64,000 bases of DNA from Kaistella flava (ex Peng et al. 2021) (GCF_015191005.1 NZ_CP040442.1:1984001-2048000); one strand, 5' to 3'; numbered from the stretch's first letter, positions 43,195 through 52,507 are shown. Notes: a model not told the origin generated them from the letters alone. Made by a program: numbers and translations.

Positions 43195-44463
43195 ATGAAC
43201 ATCATTTTCAAAATAGATACCTGGCAAGAAATTTATTATTCCCTGAAGAATAATAAGTTGCGGACCTTTCTAACCATGATTGGCGTGGGTTGGGGAATGT
43301 TTCTTTTTGTTGCCCTTTTAGGTGCTGCGAAAGGAATGGAAAATGGTTTCGATAAAGCATTTTCTGGATTTGCAACCAACTCTATTTTTCTTTGGGCTCA
43401 AAATACCTCAATTCCTTATGATGGATTTCCGAAGGGTAGAAAAATGGATTTACATTTAGGAGATTTAGAAATGCTTCCTAAAAAAATTCCAGCCATCGAT
43501 TATATTTCGCCACAAAGTTCGCGTGGGAATTTCGGTACTCCAGGCGAATCATTTTCCAGAAATGGTAAAAACGCAACCTATACTTTAAATGGAGATTTCC
43601 CAGTTGGAAATAAGATTTCTGAAAAAAAACTCATCTTCGGAAGATACTTAAATGATGCCGACATTGCCGGAAATAAAAACGTTACCGTAATTGGTGAAGA
43701 AGTTTATAAAAACTTTTTCGATGCTAAAAAGAATGAAAATCCGATTGGACAATCTATTAATATAAAAGGTATTTTCTTCAATGTAATCGGCGTATTTCGG
43801 GTAAAAAAAGGCGGCGGAATGGAAAATGACCAATCAGCATATATTCCTTTTACCACTTTTTCTAAAATGTATAATAACGGGGACAAAGTAGGTTTCTTTG
43901 CGATTGTAAGCAAGCCTGATGCAGATTTAAATGTTGTTGAAGATCAAGTAAAAACCGAACTCAAAAAGAAATACAATGTTTCGCCGGAAGACACCAATGC
44001 TTTTGGGAGTTTTAACCTCGGAAAAGAATTTGCTAAACTGACCGGATTCCTTACTGGAATGCAGTTACTAACAATTACAGTGGGAACATTAACCATTTTG
44101 GCCGGCGTAATTGCGATATCAAATATCTTACTAATTACGGTAAAAGAAAGAACCAAAGAAATCGGTATTCGTCGTGCTTTGGGTGCAAAACCGGCAGAAG
44201 TACGAAATCAGATATTATTAGAAAGTGTGGTGATTACTTTATCGTCAGGACTTTTGGGTTTTATGTTGGGAATATTCCTGCTGATGATTCTCAATGCGGT
44301 AACCCAAGGCCAGGATACTTTTCCGTTTTATAATCCAACGGTAAATTATGGACAGGTTTTCGGTGCGATGGCGATTATGGTCATTTTAGGTTTAATTGTC
44401 GGAATGATCCCGGCGCAACGAGCTGTTAAAATTCGTCCGATTGAAGCGTTGAGATCTGAGTAA
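43195..44463 (+). CDS. MacB-like ABC transporter permease 2
   Basis: A 422-residue paralogue of permease 1 with the same plan: N-terminal helix (KLRTFLTMIGVGWGMFLF near residue 21), periplasmic MacB core, and FtsX helices with RTKEIGIRRALGAKPAEV and the identical ending IRPIEALRSE. The two differ strongly in the periplasmic part, where substrate contact would occur. The downstream 165-bp gap to the adaptor gene contains a hairpin element (R3). Confidence 0.9.
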   Translation: MNIIFKIDTWQEIYYSLKNNKLRTFLTMIGVGWGMFLFVALLGAAKGMENGFDKAFSGFATNSIFLWAQNTSIPYDGFPKGRKMDLHLGDLEMLPKKIPAIDYISPQSSRGNFGTPGESFSRNGKNATYTLNGDFPVGNKISEKKLIFGRYLNDADIAGNKNVTVIGEEVYKNFFDAKKNENPIGQSINIKGIFFNVIGVFRVKKGGGMENDQSAYIPFTTFSKMYNNGDKVGFFAIVSKPDADLNVVEDQVKTELKKKYNVSPEDTNAFGSFNLGKEFAKLTGFLTGMQLLTITVGTLTILAGVIAISNILLITVKERTKEIGIRRALGAKPAEVRNQILLESVVITLSSGLLGFMLGIFLLMILNAVTQGQDTFPFYNPTVNYGQVFGAMAIMVILGLIVGMIPAQRAVKIRPIEALRSE

Positions 44464-44511
44464 TAAATAATGAGTAATCGTTAATGAGTAATGAAAGTTA
44501 ATACTCAGGAC

Positions 44512-44608
44512 GATATTGCGACCCGACCTGAATGGAGCTCTTTTTGCGAGGAGGCACGACGAACAAAAAAGCGGGAATGGAGGGCGGAAATAGTCGCCCC
44601 AAAAAAAA
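44512..44608 (+). repeat. hairpin element, copy R3, inside the ABC operon
   Basis: Between permease 2 and the adaptor: GCGACCCGACCTGAATGGAG, CTCTTTTT, a variable middle, AAAAAAGCGGGAATGG, then GGGCGGAAATAGTCGCCCC. It matches the copy at 56.6 kb (GCGACCCGACTTGAGTGGAG, CTCTTTTT, AAAAAAGCGGGAATCC). The T-run and A-run can pair. Just before it are three AATGAGTAAT-like words. Confidence 0.65.
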
Positions 44609-44628
44609 TTAAAAAATAAACGAAATAT

Positions 44629-45825
44629 ATGAAAAAGAAGTTCACTTTTAAAAAAGCCATTTATATCCTCTTGGGATTGATCTTCGCCGTGGCACTGTTT
44701 TCGGGAATTAAATATCTGATTTCATCCAATTCTAAAGAAAGCGAGCAGTTCCTTACCAAAAAACCATTTGTTCAAAATATGGACGATAAAGTAATGGCAA
44801 CGGGAAAGATTGTACCGAGAGAAGAAATTGAAATCAAACCCAATATTTCTGGGATTATCGATAAAATTCTGGTGACCGAAGGTGATAAAGTTACCGCTGG
44901 ACAATTGGTTGCAACGATTAGAATTGTACCGAGCATTCAGAATGTGAACGCTGCACAACAGGAAATTAACAACGCGAATTTGCAGATCAGCAATGCTCAA
45001 ATTAATGTGTCGCAACAGCAAAAACAATTTGCAATGCAAGAGAGATTATATTCGCAAGGCGTGATTTCTAAGCAAGAATATATTTCGTCACAACAGCAAT
45101 TACAATCAACGCAGCAAGCATTACGAAATGCGCAGCAACAAAGAGAAACGGCTCAGAAAAACCTTCAGATTGCGAAAACTGGTGCAACTCCAGAATTGGC
45201 TGGTTTGGCGACCACTCAAATTCGCTCCAAAGCGAATGGAACTGTTTTAGAAGTTCCGGTAAAAGTCGGAAGTCAGGTAATTGAGGCGAATTCATTTAAT
45301 GCAGGAAGTACGATTTGTTCGATTGCAGATTTGAATTCTCTTATTTTTGAAGGAACGATTGATGAAGCTCAAGCCGGAAAATTAAAAGAAGGTTTGGACA
45401 TGAATGTGGTCATCGGTGCCTTGCAAAATAAGTCATTTCCAGGTCGTGTAACGATGATTGCACCGAAAGGAAAAGAGGAAAATGGAACGATTAAATTCCC
45501 TATCGAGGCTGACGTTTTTAATAAAACCAATGAATATATCCGCGCAGGATTTTCTGCAAACGGGGAAGTTATTTTGAGTTCTCAGAAAAACGCTTTGCTT
45601 TTGGATGAATCTTTAATTCAATATGAAAAGGTGAATGGAAAAGATAATTCTTTCGTCGAAGTAAAACAGCCGGACGGAAAATTCAAAAAAGTGAATGTGA
45701 AACTCGGCGCGAGTGATGGAATTAATGTTCAGATTTTATCGGGAATCAACAAAGATGCTGAAGTGAAAGTTTGGAATCCATCTGATAAGGATAAAGAAGC
45801 TTTGAAAGAGAAAAAAGGTAAATAA
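44629..45825 (+). CDS. MacA-like periplasmic adaptor (membrane fusion protein)
   Basis: A 398-residue membrane fusion protein with an N-terminal transmembrane anchor (AIYILLGLIFAVALFSGI, residues about 10-27). The lipoyl-like half-motif GKIVPREEIEIKPNISGII (cited by GKIVPREEIEI) is near residue 58. A Gln-rich coiled coil (residues about 105-185: QEINNANLQISNAQINVSQQ, cited by NNANLQISNAQ) follows, then the barrel and the C-terminal domain. It links the inner-membrane transporter to an outer-membrane channel. No TolC is present in the window. Terminator at 45855-45883. Confidence 0.9.
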   Translation: MKKKFTFKKAIYILLGLIFAVALFSGIKYLISSNSKESEQFLTKKPFVQNMDDKVMATGKIVPREEIEIKPNISGIIDKILVTEGDKVTAGQLVATIRIVPSIQNVNAAQQEINNANLQISNAQINVSQQQKQFAMQERLYSQGVISKQEYISSQQQLQSTQQALRNAQQQRETAQKNLQIAKTGATPELAGLATTQIRSKANGTVLEVPVKVGSQVIEANSFNAGSTICSIADLNSLIFEGTIDEAQAGKLKEGLDMNVVIGALQNKSFPGRVTMIAPKGKEENGTIKFPIEADVFNKTNEYIRAGFSANGEVILSSQKNALLLDESLIQYEKVNGKDNSFVEVKQPDGKFKKVNVKLGASDGINVQILSGINKDAEVKVWNPSDKDKEALKEKKGK

Positions 45826-45854
45826 GCAATTATCCTTTTATTTAAAAATAGATC

Positions 45855-45883
45855 ATCCCGGAAAATTTTCCGGGATTTTTTTT
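45855..45883 (+). terminator. terminator of the MacAB-like operon
   Basis: ATCCCGGAAAA and TTTTCCGGGAT form an 11-bp perfect stem with no loop beyond pairing, followed by T8, 30 nt past the adaptor stop. Confidence 0.93.
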
Positions 45884-46156
45884 ATCAATTTATCTGGAAT
45901 TTTTCAAAATGAAATATTTAAAGTCTTTTAAATCACAAATAACAACGATATTTTCTAGGTGAAATTTGAGCTTATTAGTAATTTTTAATGATACTTTCTA
46001 ATTGGTATCATAAAATCTCGATAAAAAAAAGGGTATTGTTTATCAGCAAATTAAGGTGGTTATCACGTACGTTTCGCTTCTTATTTTATGCAACTTTGCA
46101 TCTGAAAAACAGAACATTTTATTGTAGGGAAAATAAGATGTAAATATATTACAATT
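45884..46156. other. gene-free interval between the ABC operon and the 46157 gene
   Basis: The whole gene-free interval is 45826-46156; its first part is the terminator. The remainder is AT-rich upstream sequence of the short gene. A GCAACTTTGC palindrome (about 46089-46098) is near a possible -7 element, but the match is not convincing. Confidence 0.45.
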
Positions 46157-46366
46157 ATGAAAACCTTTGACTTCGACGTAGACGATTGCTTTGATTCAGC
46201 GTGTAATTCTTTAAGTAAAGAAATGGGAACTGGCTCAAAAGCAAATTTAGACTCAGATCTAAGAAAGAAAATTCAAATGAATAATAACCGCAAAAAAAAG
46301 AAAATGTCTTTATATGAAAAAATAGAAATTGCTTGCTTACTGCTTCTGGTAAAATTTCTAATTTAA
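46157..46366 (+). CDS. small hypothetical protein
   Basis: A 69-residue protein with an acidic N-terminal third (TFDFDVDDCFDSACNSL), a basic middle (NNNRKKKKMSLYEKI) and a short hydrophobic end (IACLLLLVKFLI). No family recognised. The ATG fits the upstream gap, and a strong terminator follows 30 nt after the stop, which supports a real gene. The hydrophobic tail could be a membrane anchor. Confidence 0.6.
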   Translation: MKTFDFDVDDCFDSACNSLSKEMGTGSKANLDSDLRKKIQMNNNRKKKKMSLYEKIEIACLLLLVKFLI

Positions 46367-46396
46367 ATATAACCATCAAGTAAACGTAAAATTTAG

Positions 46397-46435
46397 AATC
46401 AGATATTTATTAAAAATAATTATCTGATTTTTTTT
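46397..46435 (+). terminator. terminator of the 46157 gene
   Basis: AATCAGATA and TATCTGATT form a 9-bp stem followed by T7, 30 nt past the stop. Confidence 0.88.
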
Positions 46436-46442
46436 GCTTTTT

Positions 46443-47039
46443 TTATTTCGCTTTTCTGAGCAATAATGCCAGGTTTAGGAACACAAGAAGTAAGCCCAAA
46501 GTCATCCAGATCGCAGTTTTGATATTCTCAAATTTAAGTTCTTCGATATGAGTTTTTGCAATGTCTGCCAATTTAGAACTCTGAACAATATAATTTTGAA
46601 CCTCGATAATTTGATCTTCATTTTTATTGGGTACCGAATGTTGGGAGAAGTATACCAGGTTTTTCTTACCCATATAAGCGGCAATCCAATATTGATCGGA
46701 GGAATCCATTTTCAGATAATCGATTCTGTAATAATTATTTCTGATGATCCCGAGATGGCGTGTTTCATATTTTAAATCTGGATCAGAATCATCATTTACT
46801 TTAATGATGTAAAAATCTACCGGAAATGGCAATTTGTTTACAACCTGCACTGTCAATGAGTTTTCCAAAAAATGATCCACACTTTTCTGAATGAAATAAT
46901 AAGTGAAAACAACGATGGAAATTCCGACGATTATCATCCGAAACGCTTTCGCCCAAATACTGAATCTACCAGTTTTAATGACAGAAAGAAGCAATCCGAA
47001 AGAAAGTAAAACTGCAAGCAGGAAAAACAAATAAAACAT
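46443..47039 (-). CDS. hypothetical membrane protein
   Basis: A 198-residue protein with two N-terminal hydrophobic segments (residues about 2-18 and 28-48) and one C-terminal (about 172-193). A soluble part of about 120 residues sits between. I recognise no family. The start is 4 nt after TATCTTTA, with a TTT 19 nt farther up. It converges with the small gene at 46157, sharing the terminator region. A small three-helix membrane protein of unknown function. Confidence 0.65.
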   Translation of the reverse strand: MFYLFFLLAVLLSFGLLLSVIKTGRFSIWAKAFRMIIVGISIVVFTYYFIQKSVDHFLENSLTVQVVNKLPFPVDFYIIKVNDDSDPDLKYETRHLGIIRNNYYRIDYLKMDSSDQYWIAAYMGKKNLVYFSQHSVPNKNEDQIIEVQNYIVQSSKLADIAKTHIEELKFENIKTAIWMTLGLLLVFLNLALLLRKAK

Positions 47040-47043
47040 GCCG

Positions 47044-47051
47044 TAAAGATA
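47044..47051 (-). promoter_or_regulatory. possible -7 element directly before the membrane protein start
   Basis: TATCTTTA, four bases, then ATG. One base differs from TAnnTTTG. A -33 TTT lies 19 nt away. The mRNA would be leaderless. Confidence 0.35.
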
Positions 47052-47306
47052 AATAAAATTAACAAGTACGAAATGGTAATTTATCGGCTTATGAACTTAT
47101 TGCACGCTGTTTTTTGTAGATAAAGATGAACTGCTGTAAATTATTTTAACGCAAAGGCGCAAAGGGTTTTTCCATTAATGCTATTTAAATTACGGTCGCA
47201 GAGCCGTTTCACTTAGAAAATAAAAATCTTGGTACATTAACTATCGAACTCCTTTGATGCATTCCACTTCTTACTTGGCTCTTTTTACTTTTTACTTGGC
47301 TCTTCT

Positions 47307-47954
47307 TTACTCCACATTCCATTCCCGAGAAAATTGATCGAGGAAATTAAGCATAAAATCGTGACGCTCCTGTGCTAAATCTTTTCCAGTTTTCGTATTC
47401 ATTAAATCCTTTAGAAGCAATAATTTTTCGTGAAAATGGTTGATTGTTGTTCCTTGCGATTTTTTGTATTCCTCTTTTGCCATATTCAATTTAGGCTGAA
47501 TATCAGGATGATACATTAAATTATTTTTGAAACCACCAAAGTTGAAAGTCCGGGCAATGCCAATCGCACCAATAGCATCGATTCTGTCGGCATCCTGAAC
47601 AATCTGCAATTCGATGGGTAAAACATCAGGAACTTCTCCCCTATTTTTAAAAGAAATATTTTTAATAATGAATAAAACCTGTTCGATGAGTTCATCGGAA
47701 ACATTTTGACTTTTTAAAAATTCATTTGATATTTTCAAGGCTAAAGTTTCATCGCCATCGTGAAATTTGGGATCGGCAATATCATGAAGCAAGGCGGAAA
47801 GTTCAACTACTTCCAAATTACAATTTTCTGCACCTGCGATTTTTTTTGATAATTTCCAGACTCTTTCGATGTGAAACCAATCGTGACCAGCTTCGGCGCC
47901 TTCTAATTTCTCTTTGACAAAAACGATCGTATTCTGAATTAAATTCTGGGACAT
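47307..47954 (-). CDS. HD domain phosphohydrolase
   Basis: A 215-residue HD-superfamily metal-dependent hydrolase. The metal motif is AGHDWFHIERVWKL (His near residue 19-25) and then LLHDIADPKFHDGDE (HD, about residues 53-54), with a downstream Asp in QDADRIDAIGAIG (about 118). The length and motifs are like the YedJ/YpgQ group. The substrate is not readable. The gap from 47040 contains a direct repeat TTACTTGGCTCTT (47271 and 47292) and GCAAAGGCGCAAAG words. Confidence 0.9.
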   Translation of the reverse strand: MSQNLIQNTIVFVKEKLEGAEAGHDWFHIERVWKLSKKIAGAENCNLEVVELSALLHDIADPKFHDGDETLALKISNEFLKSQNVSDELIEQVLFIIKNISFKNRGEVPDVLPIELQIVQDADRIDAIGAIGIARTFNFGGFKNNLMYHPDIQPKLNMAKEEYKKSQGTTINHFHEKLLLLKDLMNTKTGKDLAQERHDFMLNFLDQFSREWNVE

Positions 47955-47997
47955 ATTTTTATTATAAATAAATTGAATAACTGTCTACACTTTTTTT

Positions 47998-48018
47998 AAA
48001 CCGCAAAAGAGGCAAAAG
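47998..48018. repeat. CAAAAGAGGCAAAAG word
   Basis: AAACCGCAAAAGAGGCAAAAG is almost identical to the word at 22058-22078. It lies in the gap upstream of the HD gene. The gap also ends with TATTGTGGTTTAAA (about 48128-48141), close to the lipoprotein stop. Confidence 0.45.
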
Positions 48019-48152
48019 TTTTACGTGAAAATAAGCAAATTAAAAGTTTGCAAAAGTAGAATGAAATAATGACTTTACCATTTTGCATTTTTTTGAAAAT
48101 CTTTTCCTTCAATATGTCTTTCGTGCCTATTGTGGTTTAAAAAAGTTTAATT

Positions 48153-48737
48153 TTATTTTGAAACTTCTACAAATTGAAAAACCTGTTCGGTTTTCGGATT
48201 ATAAATAATCGTACTACTATTCGGGAATCTTTTCAATTTATAATATTCGATGCTTTTATCGTTTTTAAGATCTTCTAAAAAACTCATATCGATCGTATTA
48301 TCGGGTAGAAATTTCTCTACAAAACTTAATTTATCAATGAAACTTTTACCATCGATTTTCTTGGCGACTTTATCAGATTTCTCTTCATTTGAAGTTTCCT
48401 GACGTTCCAAATAAGGAATCAACAATTCCTTATGCGCTTTATATTTAAAAACATAAGCTGGCGAACCATTTGGAAAAGTAAATTTCTTACCTTTAAAATC
48501 AGAGATCATGGTTGGATCTCCCTGAGGAAATACTTCTTTAAACTGAGCATTTTCAGCATTGGTTAATGAGTTAATTGAATTACTAACGGTTTCATTCAAC
48601 GTTTCTTTAACTGCATTCTGCGCTTTTTCTTTGACACTTGTAGTTGTTTTTTCAATCTGTTCATTGATGGTTTCTTCTATTTTTGAACAAGAATTTATCG
48701 CCAATAAAGGCAAAATAACTAAAATATATTTTTTCAT
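48153..48737 (-). CDS. hypothetical lipoprotein
   Basis: A 194-residue protein with a lipobox (LAINSC, Cys near residue 17). Residues 20-65 are a Thr/Glu/Lys-rich helical stretch (IEETINEQIEKTTTSVKEK, cited by ETINEQIEKT) that suggests a coiled coil. The rest is a compact domain with no recognised family (FTFPNGSPAYVFKYKAHKE, cited by GSPAYVFKYK). It lies 15 bp upstream of nothing but the end of the ABC exporter gene: its start is just past the exporter stop, so the two probably share a transcript. Function unknown. Confidence 0.7.
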   Translation of the reverse strand: MKKYILVILPLLAINSCSKIEETINEQIEKTTTSVKEKAQNAVKETLNETVSNSINSLTNAENAQFKEVFPQGDPTMISDFKGKKFTFPNGSPAYVFKYKAHKELLIPYLERQETSNEEKSDKVAKKIDGKSFIDKLSFVEKFLPDNTIDMSFLEDLKNDKSIEYYKLKRFPNSSTIIYNPKTEQVFQFVEVSK

Positions 48738-48752
48738 TTTTAAAATTTAAAT

Positions 48753-50561
48753 TTAATTTTCTTTGAAAGAACTCAATAATTTATCGAGATTAAGACTTCG
48801 CGCTGACGCATCAAAAATTTCGCGATACGACCCGTTAAGATGGATGAGATCATCATGCGTTCCGCTTTCGACAACCTTTCCTTTTTTCATCACATAAATA
48901 CAATCTGAATCTAAAATCTGCGATAAAGAATGCGAAATAATAACGATGGTTCTTCCTTCTTTAATCGCATCTAAAGAGTTTTTAATCTGTTCGGTTGCAA
49001 TCGCATCTAAACTTGCAGTTGGTTCATCCAGGAATATGATCGGTGGATCTTTCAGGAATAAACGCGCAATTGCTATTCTTTGTTGTTGACCACCGGAAAG
49101 TTGCGTCGCATCGTGATTATATTGTTCCGGAAGATCGATAATTTGATCGTGCAAATATGCTTTTTTAGCGGCAGTTTCTATTTCCTCAAAAGTCGCATTC
49201 ATATTTCCGTACCGAATATTATCTTCAATACTTCCCTGGAAAATATGATTTTTCTGTAGAACTAAACCGATATCATTTCGTAAAGCTGTATTATCAAAAT
49301 CATTCAACTCAACATCATCCAAGAAAACATTTCCAGAATCGGGTAAGTAAAATTTACATAATAAATTAATAATCGTCGATTTTCCCGCGCCACTTAAACC
49401 AACCAATGCTGTCGTCTTTCCGTTCTCAATGGTCATATTAACATGGTGTAATGCTTTGGTTCCATTAGGATAAGTGAAATCTACATTCTGTAATTCGAAT
49501 TTACCTTTAATATTTTTTTCAATATAAGTTCCGTTCGGTTCGGTTTCCTGGTCTGCATTTAAAATATCAAAATAGCCTTCCGCATAAATCATCGCATCAT
49601 TCATATCATCATAAATCCTGTGAAGTTGGCGAATCGGCGCAGAAACATTATTAAATAAAAGAATATGCAACATAATTGCACCAATCGTCATTTGTTGATC
49701 GAGCACTAAATAAACGGTTAAAAGAATAATTAAAACGACTCCAAATTGTTCAATAAAAGTTTTTAAACCATCATAAATAAAATTGGTTCTTCGGGTAAAC
49801 ATCTGGCTTTCCATCAACTGCATTTGCAAATCGTACTGTTTCTTGCCTTCAAATTTTTCCCGAACAAAACTTTTAATCACCATAATGGAATTGATTAAAT
49901 TTAAAAGTCCTGAAGTTTTTTTCTCCCGTTGATTTCTTAGTTGTCGACGAACTCCAGAAAGTTTTTTAGCCTGTAAAGAACTGATTACAAAATAAATAGG
50001 GACTACAATTGTAGAAACCAAACCGACGTATACATTTTGCATATACATAATTACCAAAGCAATCATCGCGTTAGAAAACATCGGTAAAATATCGATAAAG
50101 AAGTTTTGAACCAGTTTGGTTAAACTCTCAATTCCGCGATCAATTCTTTGTTGAAGTTTTCCAGATTCGTGATTTTCATCATTGTAAAAAGCGACGCTGT
50201 AAGTCAGTATTTTATCAATCGCAGTTTGTGCTAAAACTGAACTGGTGTTAATTCTGATTTTTTCACCGTAAAATTTTTGACCAAATTGAATGAAAATATT
50301 AAGGATTTCTTTCCCCAGTAAAATGGCAGAAATAATAACCAAAACATGAACTCCTTCATCCATCGGATTTGGAAGTTGCGTTAGTTTGGTAACTTCATCA
50401 ACGGTATATTTTAAAACCAACGGATTTACCTGCGCCATCAAAGCACCGATAAATGTCAGAAACAAAGTTCCGTACATCATCAAACGATAAGGTTTAATAA
50501 ATGGAACCAGTTGCTGATAAATATTGTAAAGAGTAATCGTTCTGTTGAAAGGTTTGGGCAT
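48753..50561 (-). CDS. ABC transporter, fused permease-ATPase (MsbA/exporter type)
   Basis: A 602-residue half-transporter. Six transmembrane helices occupy residues 1-320. The ATPase has Walker A GLSGAGKS (near residue 390), signature LSGGQQQR (near 495), and Walker B IIFLDEPTASLD. Such proteins flip lipids, drugs or peptides from the cytoplasm as homodimers. The substrate is unknown. The next gene in transcription direction is the lipoprotein at 48153-48737, 15 bp away. Confidence 0.92.
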   Translation of the reverse strand: MPKPFNRTITLYNIYQQLVPFIKPYRLMMYGTLFLTFIGALMAQVNPLVLKYTVDEVTKLTQLPNPMDEGVHVLVIISAILLGKEILNIFIQFGQKFYGEKIRINTSSVLAQTAIDKILTYSVAFYNDENHESGKLQQRIDRGIESLTKLVQNFFIDILPMFSNAMIALVIMYMQNVYVGLVSTIVVPIYFVISSLQAKKLSGVRRQLRNQREKKTSGLLNLINSIMVIKSFVREKFEGKKQYDLQMQLMESQMFTRRTNFIYDGLKTFIEQFGVVLIILLTVYLVLDQQMTIGAIMLHILLFNNVSAPIRQLHRIYDDMNDAMIYAEGYFDILNADQETEPNGTYIEKNIKGKFELQNVDFTYPNGTKALHHVNMTIENGKTTALVGLSGAGKSTIINLLCKFYLPDSGNVFLDDVELNDFDNTALRNDIGLVLQKNHIFQGSIEDNIRYGNMNATFEEIETAAKKAYLHDQIIDLPEQYNHDATQLSGGQQQRIAIARLFLKDPPIIFLDEPTASLDAIATEQIKNSLDAIKEGRTIVIISHSLSQILDSDCIYVMKKGKVVESGTHDDLIHLNGSYREIFDASARSLNLDKLLSSFKEN

Positions 50562-50660
50562 ATTTTAAAATAGAAAAAATTTTTGGAATATTCTAAGTTA
50601 ACAAAAAACCGACCAAATCAATTATTTAAAATTGAGCTGAGAAAAGACAAATACAACTCT

Positions 50661-51722
50661 TTATGCTTCAAATGAGAACGTAGTCAAATAATGTAATTCT
50701 GGTTTACTTGCAGCCTTTGCACTTGATTCCGTTTCTTCCAAAGAATAATTTGTATTGATTTCTTTCTTTTGAAATAGAAAAGAGTTATTGGAGTTTTTGT
50801 CAACCACTTCATTGAAGATGTGTTCGATTTCAGAATTCGACAAAGAGGCAAAACTGATATCTTCGAAACCATACATCAAGCGTAGATTGTCGGTATTCTG
50901 AAAATTCTCGTCAACAAAATCCTGGAACTGGTTTTTAGAATCAAAATTCCCGGCCCAAATATTATAGACAAAAGATCTTCTTTTCGGTTTATTTAAAATA
51001 TCCTGATACACGAAGTTTTCACCCAAATAGGCATCCCGAACTTGTGGATCATTTGCCAAATCATGCGGAAGTCCTTCTTTTAAAATTCTACCTTCAAACA
51101 TAATATACGTTTTATGGGTAATCGCTAAAGTCTGTTGAACGTTGTGATCGGTAATTAAAATTCCGATATTTTTATCAACCAAACTTCTAACAATTTTCTG
51201 AATATCTTCCACGGCAATTGGATCAACTCCGGCAAAAGGTTCATCTAACAAAATGAAATTCGGACTGGTTGCAAGACAACGGGCGATTTCAGTTCTTCTT
51301 CTTTCACCACCAGATAATAAATCACCACGGTTTTTTCGAACATGTTGCAAAGAAAACTCTTCGATGAGTTCGTCGCATTTCATCTGCTGTTCTCTCTTTG
51401 AAAGTTTGGTCAATTGTAAAACTCCCAAAATATTATCTTCTACGGACAGCTTTCTAAAAACAGATGCTTCTTGCGCCAAATAGCCGATTCCTTTTTGAGC
51501 ACGACGGTACATCGCATCGCTGGTAATGTCTTTATCGTTTAAGAAAATCTTTCCCGAAGTTGGCTTTACCAAACCTACAGTCATATAGAAAGTAGTGGTT
51601 TTCCCAGCACCGTTTGGACCGAGAAGTCCAACGATTTCACCTTGTCGAACTTCGACTGAAACCCCTTTTACCACTTTTTTCGGGCCGTATTCTTTAATTA
51701 AATTTTCTCCGCGTAGAATCAT
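50661..51722 (-). CDS. lptB: LPS export ABC ATPase LptB with a C-terminal extension
   Basis: Powers transport of lipopolysaccharide from the inner membrane in the Lpt complex. Start chosen at the ATG at 51722 ([13 protein letters not shown]); the longer frame adds 18 residues with no similarity. Walker [11 protein letters not shown] (residues 35-44), signature LSGGERRR (136-143) and Walker [14 protein letters not shown] (156-168) are clear, and the canonical end AYLGENF is at 231-237. A further 113 residues follow (241-353), beginning [22 protein letters not shown] (cited by [12 protein letters not shown]). This tail resembles the Imm22-type immunity fold in its opening, but this has not been aligned. 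A TATATTTG element lies 4 nt before the ATG. Confidence 0.85.
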   Translation of the reverse strand: MILRGENLIKEYGPKKVVKGVSVEVRQGEIVGLLGPNGAGKTTTFYMTVGLVKPTSGKIFLNDKDITSDAMYRRAQKGIGYLAQEASVFRKLSVEDNILGVLQLTKLSKREQQMKCDELIEEFSLQHVRKNRGDLLSGGERRRTEIARCLATSPNFILLDEPFAGVDPIAVEDIQKIVRSLVDKNIGILITDHNVQQTLAITHKTYIMFEGRILKEGLPHDLANDPQVRDAYLGENFVYQDILNKPKRRSFVYNIWAGNFDSKNQFQDFVDENFQNTDNLRLMYGFEDISFASLSNSEIEHIFNEVVDKNSNNSFLFQKKEINTNYSLEETESSAKAASKPELHYLTTFSFEA

Positions 51723-51726
51723 GTAG

Positions 51727-51734
51727 CAAATATA
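51727..51734 (-). promoter_or_regulatory. -7 element directly before the lptB start
   Basis: TATATTTG, four bases, then ATG. It is a perfect TAnnTTTG; the -33 region lacks a clear TTG. Confidence 0.4.
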
Positions 51735-51903
51735 ATAAATTAGATGTAAGGTTGCGTTAAAACCTACCAAACACAACCGCGAAATTGAATGTTAAAAACC
51801 AGGCCAAACACACTAAAATTAAAAGCTATAAATTCATGGAATTATTTTTAAAATCACTCAATTAACATTTCAATATTAATAAAAACAGAAAAATATATTT
51901 GAA

Positions 51904-51920
51904 ATTCGTGCATTCGTGGC
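51904..51920. repeat. ATTCGTGCATTCGTGGC word
   Basis: The word ATTCGTGCATTCGTGGC occurs here, upstream of the sigma factor gene, and again at 63261-63277, with an inverted copy at 63137-63154. It lies in the 290-bp gap between lptB and the second sigma factor gene. Confidence 0.5.
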
Positions 51921-51958
51921 AAAAAATGCTGCGTTTCCTTTGGAATAAAATAGATTTC

Positions 51959-51990
51959 TTTGAGTTTTCGGTTTAAAAAAATTATCTTCG
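51959..51990 (+). promoter_or_regulatory. promoter of the second sigma factor gene
   Basis: TTTG (51959-51962), a 20-nt spacer and TATCTTCG (51983-51990) fit the flavobacterial consensus apart from one base. The start codon TTG is 22 nt downstream. Confidence 0.55.
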
Positions 51991-52012
51991 CTCTTTAGAA
52001 AAATCATCAGAT

Positions 52013-52507
52013 TTGAGTGCCAAAGAAAAAGAATTCGCGAAACTAATAAAAGATAATCAAGGTTTGATTATCAAGGTTTCACGACTTTATACCAATACTT
52101 TGGAAGACGAGCAAGATCTTTTTCAAGAGATTGTGTTACAACTTTGGCGTTCCTACGACTCATTCAAAGGACAATCGAAAATCTCTACTTGGATGTATCG
52201 AGTCGCTTTGAATACTGCAATTACCCTATTCAGAAAAAAAACAAAATCACCTCAAACTGATGAACTGATGGATTACCATCACAGTGATTTTGTAGAAATT
52301 GATGATGAAAAACAACAGCATATTTCGACGCTTTATAAAGTCATCAAAATGCTTCCGAATGTAGAACGTGCGATTGTCACGATGTATCTGGATGATTTAC
52401 CGTACCGCGACATTGCAGAAAACTTAGGAATCACAGAAGTAAATGCGAGAGTGAAAATGAACCGCTTGAAAAAAACTTTAAAACAATTAATGGAAAAGCA
52501 TGCCTGA
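52013..52507 (+). CDS. RNA polymerase sigma factor, ECF-like, TTG start
   Basis: A 164-residue sigma-70 family factor. Region 2 includes DEQDLFQEIVLQLWRSYDSF and STWMYRVALNTAI, and region 4 has LPNVERAIVTMYLDDLPYRDIAENLGITEVNARVKMNRLKK; both are cited by DLFQEIVLQLW and NARVKMNRLKK. No ATG lies in frame before the first Met of region 2, so the TTG at 52013 is the likely start. It overlaps the next gene by 8 bp, which implies translational coupling and suggests that the membrane protein downstream controls the factor. Confidence 0.88.
   Translation: MSAKEKEFAKLIKDNQGLIIKVSRLYTNTLEDEQDLFQEIVLQLWRSYDSFKGQSKISTWMYRVALNTAITLFRKKTKSPQTDELMDYHHSDFVEIDDEKQQHISTLYKVIKMLPNVERAIVTMYLDDLPYRDIAENLGITEVNARVKMNRLKKTLKQLMEKHA

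Noticed and set aside
41099..45825. MacAB-like operon as an antibiotic-resistance or biosynthetic cluster
   Set aside because: No biosynthetic or resistance genes lie nearby, and such export operons are common in Bacteroidota with unknown cargo.
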